The notes: generated by a model from the letters alone, not told the origin. DNA of 64,000 nucleotides from Flavobacterium segetis (GCF_900129575.1 NZ_FQWE01000001.1:248001-312000), one strand, 5' to 3'; counted from the first letter of the stretch, positions 38,610-48,534 are shown. A program made the numbers and translations.

Positions 38610-38957
38610 GAGATACTTCCTTCGTCAGTATGACAAAATAAGAGTGTATCAGTTAAGTTGACAAAAATTTTATAACTAGTGTAGAGATACTTCCTTCGTC
38701 AGTATGATAAATTGAGGGTGTATCAGTTATGAATAAATTAAAATCACAGAAAATGTAAAATAGTGTAGAGATAATTCGTTCGTCAGTATGACAAATTAAG
38801 GGTTAGATAAATTTAGATCAAACTTATCGTAAAATAATGCAGAGATACTTCATTCGTCAGTATGACAAATTAAGAATGTAATAGTTATGAATAAATAAAA
38901 TCGCAGGAAGACTAAAATAGTGTAGAGATACTTACTTCGTCAGTATGACAAAATCAG
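38610..38957. repeat. Array of five GAGATACTT...AGTATGACAAA stem-loops
   Basis: Copies start at 38610, 38694, 38768, 38842 and 38935 (spacing 84, 74, 74, 93). The core is GAGATACTTCCTTCGTCAGT followed by ATGACAAA; ATACT pairs with AGTAT around a 9-nt loop. Spacers also share words such as GTGTATCAGTTATGAATAAA. No gene lies in 38426-39045; the final part holds low-complexity CTAAAAGCTAAGGACTAAG. Confidence 0.8.
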
Positions 38958-39045
38958 GCGCTAGCTATTTCTATTTACGATTATATGGCTATGTACTATA
39001 AACTAAAAGCTAAGGACTAAGAAATAAAGACTAAGAACTTACGCA

Positions 39046-40350
39046 CTAAATTTCATCGCTTATAAAAGTCGTAAAACTCTTCTTTTTAAAAGGTCTGATA
39101 ATCAGGCGACCTTCGCGATCGAAGCGAATGTAGTTATAAACCCAGTTTAAGAAAACAACTGCCTTATTTTTAAAGCCGATTAGTGAAAACAGATGCACAA
39201 ACATCCAAACAACCCATGCGAAAACACCACTAAAGTGATAGTGTGGTAGATCGACTACCGCTTTATTTCTACCAATTGTTGCCATCGAACCTTTATCTTT
39301 ATATTTAAAAGCTTTCATGGTTTTATTTTGAATTAATCTTAGTAAATTTTCGCCTAACAACTCTCCTTGCTGCATTGCAGGTTGCGCCATCATAGGATGA
39401 CCTTGTGGATAATCAGTTGATTCCATTGATGCAATATCGCCTACTGCAAATATGTCACTATATCCTGCAACTTGATTGAACTCATTTACACGAATACGCT
39501 CTACTCTTTCTACTAGTGACTTACTATCTAATCCTGCTACAATGGCTCCTTGAACTCCTGCAGTCCAAATTACAGTAGCAGTTTCAAAAATCAAATCGGA
39601 ATTTGTAGTAATCGTGCGACCATCGTAATTAGTAACACGTACGTTTTTCCATATTTTCACTCCTAGATTTATTAGAAATTTTTCGGCTGCCGCAGAAGAT
39701 TTCTCACTCATTGTATTCAAGATTCGGTCGCCGCTTTGAATCAAGTTAATTTGCATTTTGGCAATATCAAGATCAGGGTAATCTTTTTGTAAAATCGCTT
39801 TTTTCATCTCGGCAAGAGCGCCTGAAAGCTCTACGCCTGTTGGTCCACCACCAACGAGAACAAAATTAATAAGACTGTTTTGCTCCGCAACATCTTTAGT
39901 TAAAACCGCTTGTTCAAAATTCTCTAAAATTAAACTTCGGATATTTAGCGATTGCGGTATGGTTTTCATCGCCATACTGTTGCGCTCTATTTCTTTGTTA
40001 CCAAAATAATTTGTTTTGGAACCAGTTGCAATCACCAAAAAATCATAACTTAATTCCCCAATTTCCCCAATTACTTTCTTGTTCTTAGTATCAATTTCCT
40101 CCACATTAGTCAGTCTGAAATAAAAATCATCATACTCTTGAATCACTTTCCGAATTGGATAAGCAATCGAACCCGCTTCTAGTCCGCCTGTGGCAACTTG
40201 ATACATCAACGGCTGGAAATTATGATAATTGTGTTTGTCCAAAAGAACAACTTGTACTTTTTTATTTTTTAGTTTTTTGGCCAAAGCGATTCCGGCAAAA
40301 CCGCCACCAATAATAACTATTCTGGGTAAAGTTGAATTTGGGATATTCAT
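39046..40350 (-). CDS. Type II NADH dehydrogenase (NDH-2-like flavoprotein)
   Basis: A 434-residue FAD/NAD(P)-binding oxidoreductase. The FAD loop is VIIGGGFAGIALAKKL and the NAD(H) loop FVLVGGGPTGVELSGALAEM; FAVGDIAS binds the FAD ribityl phosphate. The quinone-site motif region AQPAMQQGE is present. The C-terminal amphipathic/hydrophobic stretch (VVWMFVHLFSLIGF) suits membrane association. It passes electrons from NADH to quinone without pumping protons. A TAACTTTG box with TTTG 16 bp upstream (40367-40395, minus strand) is a good promoter. Confidence 0.92.
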   Translation of the reverse strand: MNIPNSTLPRIVIIGGGFAGIALAKKLKNKKVQVVLLDKHNYHNFQPLMYQVATGGLEAGSIAYPIRKVIQEYDDFYFRLTNVEEIDTKNKKVIGEIGELSYDFLVIATGSKTNYFGNKEIERNSMAMKTIPQSLNIRSLILENFEQAVLTKDVAEQNSLINFVLVGGGPTGVELSGALAEMKKAILQKDYPDLDIAKMQINLIQSGDRILNTMSEKSSAAAEKFLINLGVKIWKNVRVTNYDGRTITTNSDLIFETATVIWTAGVQGAIVAGLDSKSLVERVERIRVNEFNQVAGYSDIFAVGDIASMESTDYPQGHPMMAQPAMQQGELLGENLLRLIQNKTMKAFKYKDKGSMATIGRNKAVVDLPHYHFSGVFAWVVWMFVHLFSLIGFKNKAVVFLNWVYNYIRFDREGRLIIRPFKKKSFTTFISDEI

Positions 40351-40366
40351 TTTTTCGTAAACATTT

Positions 40367-40395
40367 CAAAGTTATTAAGAATCAAATATACAAAG
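40367..40395 (-). promoter_or_regulatory. Promoter of the NDH-2 gene
   Basis: Minus-strand TAACTTTG (40367-40374) with a CTTTG (40391-40395) upstream, 16 bp apart. It lies 17 bp before the ATG. Confidence 0.45.
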
Positions 40396-40476
40396 TTTTT
40401 TGATGTACCTTTTCGTCAAATAAAAGCAAACTTTTATTTTTTATGAAAATATCTTTTAAAAATAGGTTGCGTAACT

Positions 40477-40586
40477 TAGCCCTGATGGGAATGGAAATCC
40501 TTTATTTTTCTGGTTGTTCCAGAAAAATAAAGATTGAAATGCACAGCAGGATAGATAGTGTCAATAATAAATTATCGTGAGCTCCC
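40477..40586. repeat. Dispersed palindromic element, AGCCCTGAT...GAGCTCC type
   Basis: Starts TAGCCCTGATGGGAATGGAA, then a perfect 13-bp hairpin (TTTATTTTTCTGG with a 5-nt loop), AGATTGAAATGCACAGCAGG and a closing GAGCTCCC. The internal plan (GGAAATCC-stem-GATTGAAA-GCAGG) parallels the GCGTGAGGG elements. I recall this type as frequent between Flavobacterium genes. Confidence 0.65.
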
Positions 40587-40640
40587 AAATAAAAAATAGA
40601 ACTTTGTAACAAAATCTACAATGCCATTACTAACGTATAT

Positions 40641-41144
40641 ATGAGTAAAAGTTTAGAACAATCATTTGTGAAGCAGTTGCAAGAAAATCAGAATATAATC
40701 CACAAGATTTGTAGGTTATATACTAATGATGATGATGCTCACAAGGATTTGTTCCAAGAAATTACCATTCAGTTGTGGAAAGCGTTTCCAAAATTTCGAG
40801 GTGATAGTAAGTTTTCCACTTGGGCCTATCGAGTAGCGCTGAATACTGCAATCACACTCTATCGAAAAACAAAGCGATCTATTAATACTGTAGAGTTTGA
40901 AGGGCGACAACATTTCTTGAATGATGTGGAATATGACTATGAAGAGGAAGAGCAACTAAAATTAATGTATAAAGCCGTTTACCAACTAAATGATATCGAA
41001 AAAGCATTGATATTTATGTATTTAGAGGATAAGGATTATCATGAAATATCAGAGACATTAGGAATTAGCGAGGTAAATGCGAGAGTGAAAATGAACAGGA
41101 TAAAGGGGAAACTAAAGAAAATTTTAAATCCATTAGGAATATGA
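40641..41144 (+). CDS. ECF-type RNA polymerase sigma factor
   Basis: A 167-residue sigma-70 family protein. Region 2 includes DLFQEITIQLWKAFPKF and GDSKFSTWAYRVALNTA; region 4 is LNDIEKALIFMYLEDKDYHE and ISETLGISEVNARVKMNRIK. There is no region 1 or 3, as expected for ECF factors. It overlaps the next gene by four bases (ATGA), a small membrane protein that is probably its regulator. The target promoters are unknown. Confidence 0.92.
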   Translation: MSKSLEQSFVKQLQENQNIIHKICRLYTNDDDAHKDLFQEITIQLWKAFPKFRGDSKFSTWAYRVALNTAITLYRKTKRSINTVEFEGRQHFLNDVEYDYEEEEQLKLMYKAVYQLNDIEKALIFMYLEDKDYHEISETLGISEVNARVKMNRIKGKLKKILNPLGI

Positions 41145-41773
41145 AAGAGCTGGATTTATTAAAAAAAGATTGGCAAAAGAGTGATAATACTTTTGTGCAA
41201 GTATCAGAAAATGACATTTACATAATGATCCATAAAAGATCGTCTTCGATTGTAAAGTGGATATTGATTATCAGCATTTTAGAAGTTTTATTATGGACTC
41301 TCTTGAGTCTTTTCTCTAATAGTGATGATTATCTAAGAGAAATAAAACATGTAGAATTAATTCCTTATTTTGATGCTTTGACTTATGTCAATTACGCCGT
41401 TATTTTAATTTTTATCTATCAATTTTATAAAAATTACATTTTAATTTCAACCACAACATCTACCAAAAAATTAATGCAAGATATATTGAAAACGCGATGC
41501 ACAGTTCAATACTATGTTTGGTATAATTTAGGAATGATTGTTATTTATACTATTATCGCTTTTACAGTAGCATTTATTTACAATCCTCAAATGGAAGTTT
41601 TAAAAGAGAAAATTGCATCAAATAGCAACGTAATGATAATAACTGTTGGTGTTTTATTTCTTACTAGCTTGCTGTTTTTTGGATTATTTTGGTTATTCTA
41701 CAGAGTTGTTTATGGCATATTATTGCGTAAACTTTTTATTAATTACAAAGAATTAAAAAAAATAGATCTTTAA
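41141..41773 (+). CDS. Membrane protein paired with the sigma factor, possible anti-sigma
   Basis: A 210-residue protein with a 37-residue soluble N-terminus and four predicted membrane spans (about residues 38-57, 83-100, 125-147 and 163-190). The N-terminus starts MKELDLLKKDWQK. Its start overlaps the sigma gene by ATGA, a coupling typical of anti-sigma factors, but no zinc-binding anti-sigma or FecR domain is visible. Family databases sometimes carry mislabelled names for such proteins. Anti-sigma function is inferred from position only. Confidence 0.7.
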   Translation: MKELDLLKKDWQKSDNTFVQVSENDIYIMIHKRSSSIVKWILIISILEVLLWTLLSLFSNSDDYLREIKHVELIPYFDALTYVNYAVILIFIYQFYKNYILISTTTSTKKLMQDILKTRCTVQYYVWYNLGMIVIYTIIAFTVAFIYNPQMEVLKEKIASNSNVMIITVGVLFLTSLLFFGLFWLFYRVVYGILLRKLFINYKELKKIDL

Positions 41774-41892
41774 CTAAAAAATTTAAACTGCTAATCAGCC
41801 CAGCAAATAACTCACTTTGCTGCAGCTTAAATTCAATTATTCAGATTTCATGTTTGTACATAAATTTTAGACAAACAAACCTTACCTTAATA

Positions 41893-41923
41893 TTGTCTGT
41901 GTTTTTCTAATAATCTATCTTTG
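41893..41923 (+). promoter_or_regulatory. thrS operon promoter
   Basis: TATCTTTG (41916-41923) matches TAnnTTTG exactly, with a TTG (41893-41895) 20 bp upstream. The ATG of thrS is 20 bp downstream. Confidence 0.6.
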
Positions 41924-41943
41924 CAGTCATAAAATTTTAAAAA

Positions 41944-43890
41944 ATGATTAAGATTACTTTACCCGATGGGTCAATTAGAGAATATGCTTCTGACGTAACT
42001 CCGATGGATGTTGCTAAAAACATTAGTGAAGGATTTGCTAGAAACGTGATTTCAGCTTCTTTTAATGGTACAACTGTTGAAACCTCTACTCCATTGACAA
42101 CGGACGGAAATCTTACATTATTCACTTGGAACGACGAGAATGGTAAGAAAGCTTTTTGGCATTCTACTTCACATGTCATGGCACAAGTTCTTGAGGAAAT
42201 GTATTCCGGAATTAAATTAACTCTTGGGCCAGCAATCTCAAATGGATTTTACTATGATGTAGATTTTGAAGATCATAAAATTACAGATGCTGATTTCAAA
42301 AAAATTGAAGACCGCGTTCTTGAAATTTCAAGAGGAAAACATGAGTTTAAATTACGTCCTGTAACTAAAGCAGAAGCTTTAGAATTATATAAAGACAACG
42401 TTTATAAAACAGAATTAATCACAAATCTTGAAGACGGAACAATTACGTTTTGCGATCATGATACTTTTACTGATTTATGTCGTGGTGGTCATATTCCAAA
42501 CACTGGGATTATCAAAGCGATGAAAATTATGAGTGTTGCTGGTGCATACTGGCGTGGTGATGAGAAAAATAAGCAATTGACTCGTGTTTACGGAACATCA
42601 TTCCCTAAACAAAAAGATCTTACTGAGTACCTAGCACTTCTTGAAGAAGCAAAACGTAGAGATCACAGAAAGCTTGGTAAAGAACTTGAATTATTTGCTT
42701 TTTCAACTAAAGTGGGTGCGGGATTGCCTTTATGGTTGCCAAAAGGTGCTGCATTAAGAGAACGTTTAGAGCAATTCTTAAAAAAAGCACAGAAAAAAGC
42801 AGGTTACGAGCAAGTGGTTACGCCGCATATTGGACAGAAAGAATTGTATGTAACTTCTGGTCACTATGCAAAATATGGAGCTGATAGCTTTCAACCAATA
42901 ACTACTCCGCATGAAGGTGAAGAGTTTTTGTTAAAACCAATGAACTGTCCACATCACTGCGAAATCTACAATGTGCGTCCGTGGTCATACAAAGATTTGC
43001 CAAAACGTTATGCTGAATTTGGAACCGTTTACAGATACGAACAAAGTGGTGAACTACATGGTTTAACTCGTGTAAGGGGTTTTACTCAGGACGACGCACA
43101 TATTTTTTGTACTCCAGATCAATTGGATGAAGAATTCAAGAAAGTAATTGACTTGGTTCTTTATGTTTTTGGTTCTTTAGGATTTGAAAATTTCACTGCT
43201 CAAATCTCATTGAGAGACAAAGAAAACAGAGAAAAATATATTGGTAGCGATGAAAACTGGGAAAAAGCAGAAAATGCTATTATAAGTGCCGCTGCAGATA
43301 AAGGTTTGAATACTATTATTGAATATGGTGAAGCTGCTTTTTATGGTCCGAAACTGGATTTTATGGTCAAAGATGCTTTAGGTAGACAATGGCAATTAGG
43401 AACAATTCAGGTAGATTATAACTTACCAGAACGTTTTGATTTGACATACAAAGGTTCTGACAATGAATTACATAGACCTGTGATGATTCATAGAGCTCCA
43501 TTTGGTTCAATGGAACGTTTTATAGCTATTTTATTAGAACACACAGCAGGAAATTTCCCACTTTGGTTAATGCCAGAACAGGCTATAATATTGTCTTTGA
43601 GTGAGAAATATGAAATATATGCGAAAAAAGTTTTAGATTTGCTAGAAAATCACGAAATTCGCGCCCTGATTGACAACAGAAATGAGACTATAGGTAAAAA
43701 AATTAGAGATGCGGAGATGCAAAAAATCCCATTTATGCTTATAGTTGGTGAAGAAGAAGAAAAAAACGGAACAATTTCTATACGACGTCACGGTCAGGAA
43801 GGAAAAGGAAATATTACAGTTACAATCGATGAATTTGCTACGCTTGTAAACGAAGAAATCAGCAAAACATTAAAAGTATTTACAGTTTAA
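41944..43890 (+). CDS. thrS: Threonine--tRNA ligase
   Basis: A 648-residue class II synthetase. Domains in order: TGS (residues 1-61, [14 protein letters not shown]), editing domain with HSTSHVMA and the [14 protein letters not shown] zinc-like set, catalytic core with motif 2 and the zinc-ligand [10 protein letters not shown], motif 3 [11 protein letters not shown], and a C-terminal anticodon-binding domain from about 545. It charges tRNA-Thr and hydrolyses Ser-tRNA-Thr. It begins the thrS-infC-rpmI-rplT operon. Confidence 0.97.
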   Translation: MIKITLPDGSIREYASDVTPMDVAKNISEGFARNVISASFNGTTVETSTPLTTDGNLTLFTWNDENGKKAFWHSTSHVMAQVLEEMYSGIKLTLGPAISNGFYYDVDFEDHKITDADFKKIEDRVLEISRGKHEFKLRPVTKAEALELYKDNVYKTELITNLEDGTITFCDHDTFTDLCRGGHIPNTGIIKAMKIMSVAGAYWRGDEKNKQLTRVYGTSFPKQKDLTEYLALLEEAKRRDHRKLGKELELFAFSTKVGAGLPLWLPKGAALRERLEQFLKKAQKKAGYEQVVTPHIGQKELYVTSGHYAKYGADSFQPITTPHEGEEFLLKPMNCPHHCEIYNVRPWSYKDLPKRYAEFGTVYRYEQSGELHGLTRVRGFTQDDAHIFCTPDQLDEEFKKVIDLVLYVFGSLGFENFTAQISLRDKENREKYIGSDENWEKAENAIISAAADKGLNTIIEYGEAAFYGPKLDFMVKDALGRQWQLGTIQVDYNLPERFDLTYKGSDNELHRPVMIHRAPFGSMERFIAILLEHTAGNFPLWLMPEQAIILSLSEKYEIYAKKVLDLLENHEIRALIDNRNETIGKKIRDAEMQKIPFMLIVGEEEEKNGTISIRRHGQEGKGNITVTIDEFATLVNEEISKTLKVFTV

Positions 43891-43906
43891 CTTAAATTAT
43901 AAAGTC

Positions 43907-44464
43907 ATAGCAATAAGAAGCAACAGAGGTTACCAACCTCGCGTAGAAAAAAAAGATGCCCATAGAATAAACGGCCTTATTCGTGGTATACAAGAAGTAC
44001 GACTTGTAGGAGAAAATATAGAGCCTGGAGTTTTTAAACTTACAGAAGCTTTACGATTAGCAGATCAATTTGAATTGGATTTAGTTGAAATTTCACCTAA
44101 TGCCGAGCCGCCTGTTTGTAAAATCATGGATTACAAGAAATTTGTTTACGAGCAAAAGAAACGTGATAAAGTCCTTAAAGCAAAGTCGACGCAAGTGACT
44201 GTTAAAGAAATTCGTTTTGGACCTCAAACAGATGAGCATGATTACGAATTTAAGAGAAAGAACGCAGAAAAATTCTTAAAGGAAGGTGCTAAATTAAAAG
44301 CATTCGTTTTCTTTAAAGGTCGCTCGATTATTTACAAAGATCAAGGTCAAATCTTGCTGTTAAGATTAGCGACAGATCTAGAAGAATTTGGTAAAGTAGA
44401 AGCTATGCCCGTTCTTGAAGGAAAGAGAATGATTATGTTTATCGCTCCAAAGAAAAAGAAATAA
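43907..44464 (+). CDS. infC: Translation initiation factor IF-3 with ATA start codon
   Basis: A 185-residue protein. The family N-terminus ([20 protein letters not shown], in Flavobacteriia preceded by Met) is encoded directly after ATA at 43907. No ATG, GTG or TTG occurs in frame between the thrS stop and this codon, and the first in-frame ATG (44075) would delete the N-domain. IF-3 genes in other bacteria also use rare starts (AUU in E. coli), so that IF-3 limits its own synthesis. The C-domain follows ([29 protein letters not shown]). Confidence 0.93.
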   Translation: MAIRSNRGYQPRVEKKDAHRINGLIRGIQEVRLVGENIEPGVFKLTEALRLADQFELDLVEISPNAEPPVCKIMDYKKFVYEQKKRDKVLKAKSTQVTVKEIRFGPQTDEHDYEFKRKNAEKFLKEGAKLKAFVFFKGRSIIYKDQGQILLLRLATDLEEFGKVEAMPVLEGKRMIMFIAPKKKK

Positions 44465-44559
44465 AGCTCTTGGCTCTGAGCCTTTAGCTAAAAGCTAATA
44501 GCCAAAAGCATTCAGCCGAAAAATAAGTAAGTAAGAATAAATTAAAACACTAGGAAAAA

Positions 44560-44757
44560 ATGCCTAAAATGAAAACCAAATCTAGCGCCAAGAAACGATT
44601 CAAAGTTACTGGTTCTGGAAAGATTAAAAGAAAGCATGCTTTTAAAAGTCACATCTTGACTAAAAAATCTAAAAAACGTAAATTAGCTTTGACACATTCA
44701 GCGCTAGTTCACAAAACAGATATGAAAAGCATTAAACAACAATTAAGAATTATCTAA
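44560..44757 (+). CDS. rpmI: 50S ribosomal protein L35
   Basis: A 65-residue very basic protein: [20 protein letters not shown], then [11 protein letters not shown]. Length and sequence are standard for L35, a late-assembling large-subunit protein. Position after infC and before rplT is the conserved order. The 95-bp spacer from infC contains the low-complexity run of AGCTAAAAGC-like words. Confidence 0.97.
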   Translation: MPKMKTKSSAKKRFKVTGSGKIKRKHAFKSHILTKKSKKRKLALTHSALVHKTDMKSIKQQLRII

Positions 44758-44932
44758 TAAGTCTAAAGTTAGAAAGTCTTAGAGTCTAAAGTTAATTACT
44801 TTTGATATTTGACATTTGACATTTGACTAAAGATTTCTTTAGGTTAAAACAATTTAAAATAACCTTGGAGTATGGCCATTAAGTGCTTTTGATTTAATTC
44901 AAGCCGCCTGCTACAAAAAAAACAATAAAATT
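44758..44932 (+). other. rpmI-rplT spacer with short repeats
   Basis: 175 bp, longer than usual for this pair. It contains direct repeats of GTCTAAAGTTA and of CATTTGA. A GC-richer patch (CCTTGGAGTATGGCC, then CAAGCCGCCTGC) sits just before rplT and may fold. L20 often represses its own operon by binding leader RNA, so this is a place to look, but no known L20 site could be matched. Confidence 0.35.
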
Positions 44933-45277
44933 ATGCCAAGATCGGTAAATTCAGTTGCTAAAAGAGCAAGAAGAAAAAAAATAATGAAGCAAGCCAAAGG
45001 TTTCTTTGGTAGACGTAAAAACGTTTGGACAGTTGCTAAGAATGCGGTAGAAAAAGCAATGTGCTACGCTTACCGTGATAGAAAAGTGAATAAGAGAAAT
45101 TTCCGTGCTTTATGGATTCAACGTATCAACGCTGGGGCTAGATTGGAAGGAATATCTTATTCTCAATTTATGGGTAAAGTGAAAAAGCATAATATCGAAT
45201 TGAACCGTAAAGTTCTTGCAGATTTAGCTATGAACCACCCAGAAGCTTTCAAAGCAATACTTAATAAAGTAAAATAA
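44933..45277 (+). CDS. rplT: 50S ribosomal protein L20
   Basis: A 114-residue basic protein beginning [20 protein letters not shown] with the central [20 protein letters not shown]. It matches L20 in full. L20 binds 23S rRNA early in assembly and is often an autogenous repressor of its operon. It ends the operon; a strong terminator follows. Confidence 0.97.
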   Translation: MPRSVNSVAKRARRKKIMKQAKGFFGRRKNVWTVAKNAVEKAMCYAYRDRKVNKRNFRALWIQRINAGARLEGISYSQFMGKVKKHNIELNRKVLADLAMNHPEAFKAILNKVK

Positions 45278-45315
45278 ACGTTTTATCAACACAATTTAGA
45301 TTACTTACTTATACA

Positions 45316-45347
45316 AACCCCATTCGCTTAGCGTAATGGGGTTTTTT
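45316..45347 (+). terminator. Terminator of the thrS-rplT operon
   Basis: Hairpin AACCCCATTCGC / GCGTAATGGGGTT (one bulged T) followed by TTTTTT. It lies 39 bp after rplT. Confidence 0.9.
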
Positions 45348-45373
45348 ATTTTCTAGCCATTTTTATTGAATTA

Positions 45374-46231
45374 CTATTTTTGCAACTTATATTTCTCGAT
45401 AATATATTTCGTTATTGGTTTCAATGGTTTGCCCGTTTCAGGATTAAAACCAGAAGTATTAAATAGTTCAATTACTCCTTCATTTTTAGAATACCAAATT
45501 AAAGCATTACCATTTTTAAAGAAGGTAAGCTTATGATTTGAATTTACTTTTTTTAAATGGATGGTATTTTCATCCAAAGGAAAAACGGTATTTAATTGTC
45601 CAATTGCTAATTGATTAATACCACAATCTACTTCTTCATAATGATCCTCTTTCCACTGCATACATTCCTTTTTCGGAAAAAAGACTCCTTTGACTGTGTA
45701 TCCCATAAAACATAAAGAAAGCAAAACTAAAAAACCAATTGCAATGCTTTTTCCAGTATTATTTTTAGATATAATCACTATCGGTTCTTCTGATAATTTA
45801 TAAACCTTACGCATTATTTCATTTTTTTCTACTGGTAAGAATTCTGGAATCTTTGCTGTTTCATTTTCATCACTTTGCAAATACTTACTGTAAGGTCTTG
45901 GGATAAAATCTACAATTACGGCTGCTAATTCAATTCTGGTCACATGCTCTGAATCTTTCTCTTCCTTCAAGAATGAAATTATCGGTTTGAATTTACTCAC
46001 ATCAAAATTCACTATCGCTCTCCTTATACTTCCCACCTCCTTTGCATTAAAAAACATACTGAATATATTTTCGTCAGTAGTATTTAATCCGTTCTCAAAT
46101 AGCAACAAACACAAATTTCGCAATTGTGCAGGAGTAGGATTCAATAAAATCCCTGACACATCATCACGCTTCTTTACTGCATATTTTGCCCTAACAGCTT
46201 TCTTATATTCTTCAAAAGTAATTTTACTCAT
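45374..46231 (-). CDS. Membrane-anchored protein of unknown function
   Basis: A 285-residue protein from ATG 46229-46231 (MSKITFEEYKKAV), preferred over a start 28 codons upstream that adds a hydrophobic, non-conserved-looking leader. An N-terminal soluble domain of ~165 residues, rich in helices, precedes one membrane span (about residues 168-187, AIGFLVLLSLCFMGYTV). The C-terminal ~90 residues contain two Cys (ECMQWKEDHYEEVDCG) and would be periplasmic. I do not recognise the family. It is convergent with rplT. Confidence 0.7.
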   Translation of the reverse strand: MSKITFEEYKKAVRAKYAVKKRDDVSGILLNPTPAQLRNLCLLLFENGLNTTDENIFSMFFNAKEVGSIRRAIVNFDVSKFKPIISFLKEEKDSEHVTRIELAAVIVDFIPRPYSKYLQSDENETAKIPEFLPVEKNEIMRKVYKLSEEPIVIISKNNTGKSIAIGFLVLLSLCFMGYTVKGVFFPKKECMQWKEDHYEEVDCGINQLAIGQLNTVFPLDENTIHLKKVNSNHKLTFFKNGNALIWYSKNEGVIELFNTSGFNPETGKPLKPITKYIIEKYKLQK

Positions 46232-46566
46232 AGACCTTAAATAGAATTTAAAAGAATTTATCGGAATTAGTAGAATCACTGGAATTCCATTACAATTTTT
46301 CAAGACATCAAGCATTCCTTTGCTTCAGAATTCGTTGTTGTCCTAACCTGCAATTAAGACAAATGTACAAAACTGGTTCTAAAAAGTGATGCAAAACAGC
46401 TTAGTTCATTTATTCGGGAAGTATAAATAAAACTATTCTGTTCCGGCGCACTTCACTTCCCAAAAAGCAAAAAGAGCAATTCCAATTTCAGGAATCAGAC
46501 TCAGGGTAAAATCCGATTTCAAAATCGGACAGCCCAACTTATGTCTAATTTTTAATCTCAAAAAAA

Positions 46567-46737
46567 ATGAAAAGAATAATTTTAGTATCGCTATACTTTC
46601 TGGCGAGTATCTTAATGAACTCCTGTACTACAGACGATTTAGAGAACAACACCACTAATGAAAAACTACAACTAAATGTTGACTTCGATTCAGGAGGTAA
46701 TCAAAATGGACAAACTCCTATTCCTCCACCAAAGTAA
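46567..46737 (+). CDS. Small lipoprotein upstream of the histidine kinase
   Basis: A 56-residue frame with a lipobox (ASILMNSC, Cys20) followed by an acidic, Asn/Gln-rich short mature peptide ending GQTPIPPPK. It is just upstream of the TPR histidine kinase on the same strand (61 bp). Similar short lipoproteins occur at this position in related genomes as I recall. It may be a ligand or accessory of the sensor; this is speculation. A small hairpin (TCCGATT/AATCGGA) lies at 46512-46529 upstream. Confidence 0.6.
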   Translation: MKRIILVSLYFLASILMNSCTTDDLENNTTNEKLQLNVDFDSGGNQNGQTPIPPPK

Positions 46738-46798
46738 TATTTACAAATGTTAATTAAAAATAGATCACAGTTTTAATTAATTTCTGTATTTTCGGGGA

Positions 46799-48523
46799 AT
46801 GCTACTAAAAAAGTTACATTCCCCAATTTTCATCGTATCAATGCTATTTTTATCTGGGTTTATGTCCTGTAAAAAGGAGCTAAAAACTAATGCAAAATCC
46901 ACTGTCAACAAAGCCTACGATAACTATTATACTATTGCGGAGAAGCACATGTCTAATCAAAAATTTGATAGTGCTTTTTATTATTTTAATAAATCAAAGT
47001 CGGTATGTGATGTTAACACCGATCTTAACCGAATCATCTATTCGTTATTAAGAATGGCTTACATCCAGCAGATAGAGGGTGATTATTCAAGCAGTGAGAC
47101 AACAGCTACAGAAGTAGTTTCCTATTTTCAGCACCATACCAACGCTGCTTATAAATGCTCGGCCTACAATATCCTAGGAATAAATTATGAAAACCTATAC
47201 GACTATAACAACGCTATTCTATATTTTAATCTAGCTTATAAACACGCAGAAAGTGAGTTACAAAAGGCCATACTCAAGAATAATCTAGCAGTTGTTTATA
47301 TGGATAAACATGATTATAAAAAAGCTATAACAATTCTAATTCCATTGTCATTAGGTAAAAAAGAAGTGAGCGATACAGAACATTATGCAAGAGTACTTGA
47401 TAATCTTGGGTATTGCTATTTTAAAACAGACAACCCAAATGCTTTAAGTTATTTAAATGAAAGTTTGTCGATGCAAAAACAAGTAGATAATAAATTTGGA
47501 ATGATTACAAGCTATAATCATTTATCAGAATTTTATCAGAAAAGCAATAGATATCGAGCCATTGATTATGCGCAATTAGCATACAAAAAAGCGAGCGAAA
47601 TAAATAGTATTGATGATCGTATTGCATCTTTAGCGTTATTGATTCAAGCCAGTACGGGAACTGAATCCAAGAAATATTCGCTAAAACATCTTCAAATCAG
47701 CGATAGTATTAAAAAAGTTAGACAAAAAGCAAAAAATAATTTTGCAAAAATAAAATACGATTCTAAAATTGAAAAGGAAGAAAATCTAAATCTTAAAACA
47801 CAAAAAATTGAAGATACATTACAATTAGAAAAACAAAAAAACAAGAATTTAGTACTGTATTTCATAGTTGGATTTGGCTTTACTATAACCAGTTTTATCT
47901 ATTATTATTTAGTAGCCAAAAATGAAAGAGAAAAAATAAAATCCTCCTATACTACTGAAATTAGAATAGCCAAAAAACTTCACGATGAATTAGCAAATGA
48001 TGTCTATCAAACTATGGCTTTTGCTGAAACACAAGATTTATCTACAGCCGATAATAAGGAACTTTTACTTAATAATCTGGATACTATTTATTCCAGAACT
48101 AGAAACATATCCAGAGAAAATAGCGCAATAGAAACTGGCAATTTATTTATACCCAATCTAAAAGAAATGATGTCGGGTTTTAATACTAATTCCATTAACA
48201 TTCTAATAAACGGACTGGATACCATTAACTGGGCAACTGTTGAAGAGAATAAAAAAATTACTGTATATCGAGTGCTTCAAGAACTATTAGTAAACATGAA
48301 AAAACATAGTAAATGCAGTCTAGTAGTACTTACTTTCAAAAATATTAAAAATAAATTACACTTAGATTACAGTGATAACGGGGTTGGAGTTGTATTTGAC
48401 GAAATAAATTTGAAAAATGGACTTCAAAATGTGGAAAACCGTATTCTAGCTATAAAAGGAACAATTACTTTTGATACTAAATCCAATAAAGGATTTAAAA
48501 CAAACATAATATTTCCAATATAA
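46799..48523 (+). CDS. TPR-containing sensor histidine kinase
   Basis: A 574-residue protein. An N-terminal signal ends in a lipobox-like GFMSC. About 260 residues of tetratricopeptide repeats follow (for example NILGINYENLYDYNNAILY), then a coiled coil, one membrane span (LVLYFIVGFGFTITSFIYYYL, near 357-377 as a single span), and a kinase module with phospho-accepting His in AKKLHDELANDVYQ and an ATPase domain (VLQELLVNMKKHSK, DNGVGV). This architecture is common in Flavobacteriia. The next gene is its probable response regulator. Confidence 0.9.
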   Translation: MLLKKLHSPIFIVSMLFLSGFMSCKKELKTNAKSTVNKAYDNYYTIAEKHMSNQKFDSAFYYFNKSKSVCDVNTDLNRIIYSLLRMAYIQQIEGDYSSSETTATEVVSYFQHHTNAAYKCSAYNILGINYENLYDYNNAILYFNLAYKHAESELQKAILKNNLAVVYMDKHDYKKAITILIPLSLGKKEVSDTEHYARVLDNLGYCYFKTDNPNALSYLNESLSMQKQVDNKFGMITSYNHLSEFYQKSNRYRAIDYAQLAYKKASEINSIDDRIASLALLIQASTGTESKKYSLKHLQISDSIKKVRQKAKNNFAKIKYDSKIEKEENLNLKTQKIEDTLQLEKQKNKNLVLYFIVGFGFTITSFIYYYLVAKNEREKIKSSYTTEIRIAKKLHDELANDVYQTMAFAETQDLSTADNKELLLNNLDTIYSRTRNISRENSAIETGNLFIPNLKEMMSGFNTNSINILINGLDTINWATVEENKKITVYRVLQELLVNMKKHSKCSLVVLTFKNIKNKLHLDYSDNGVGVVFDEINLKNGLQNVENRILAIKGTITFDTKSNKGFKTNIIFPI

Positions 48524-48534
48524 CTGTACTCAAT

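Noticed and set aside
38610-38957. CRISPR array
   Set aside because: The repeats are imperfect, their spacing is uneven (74-93 bp), spacers resemble each other, and there are no cas genes.
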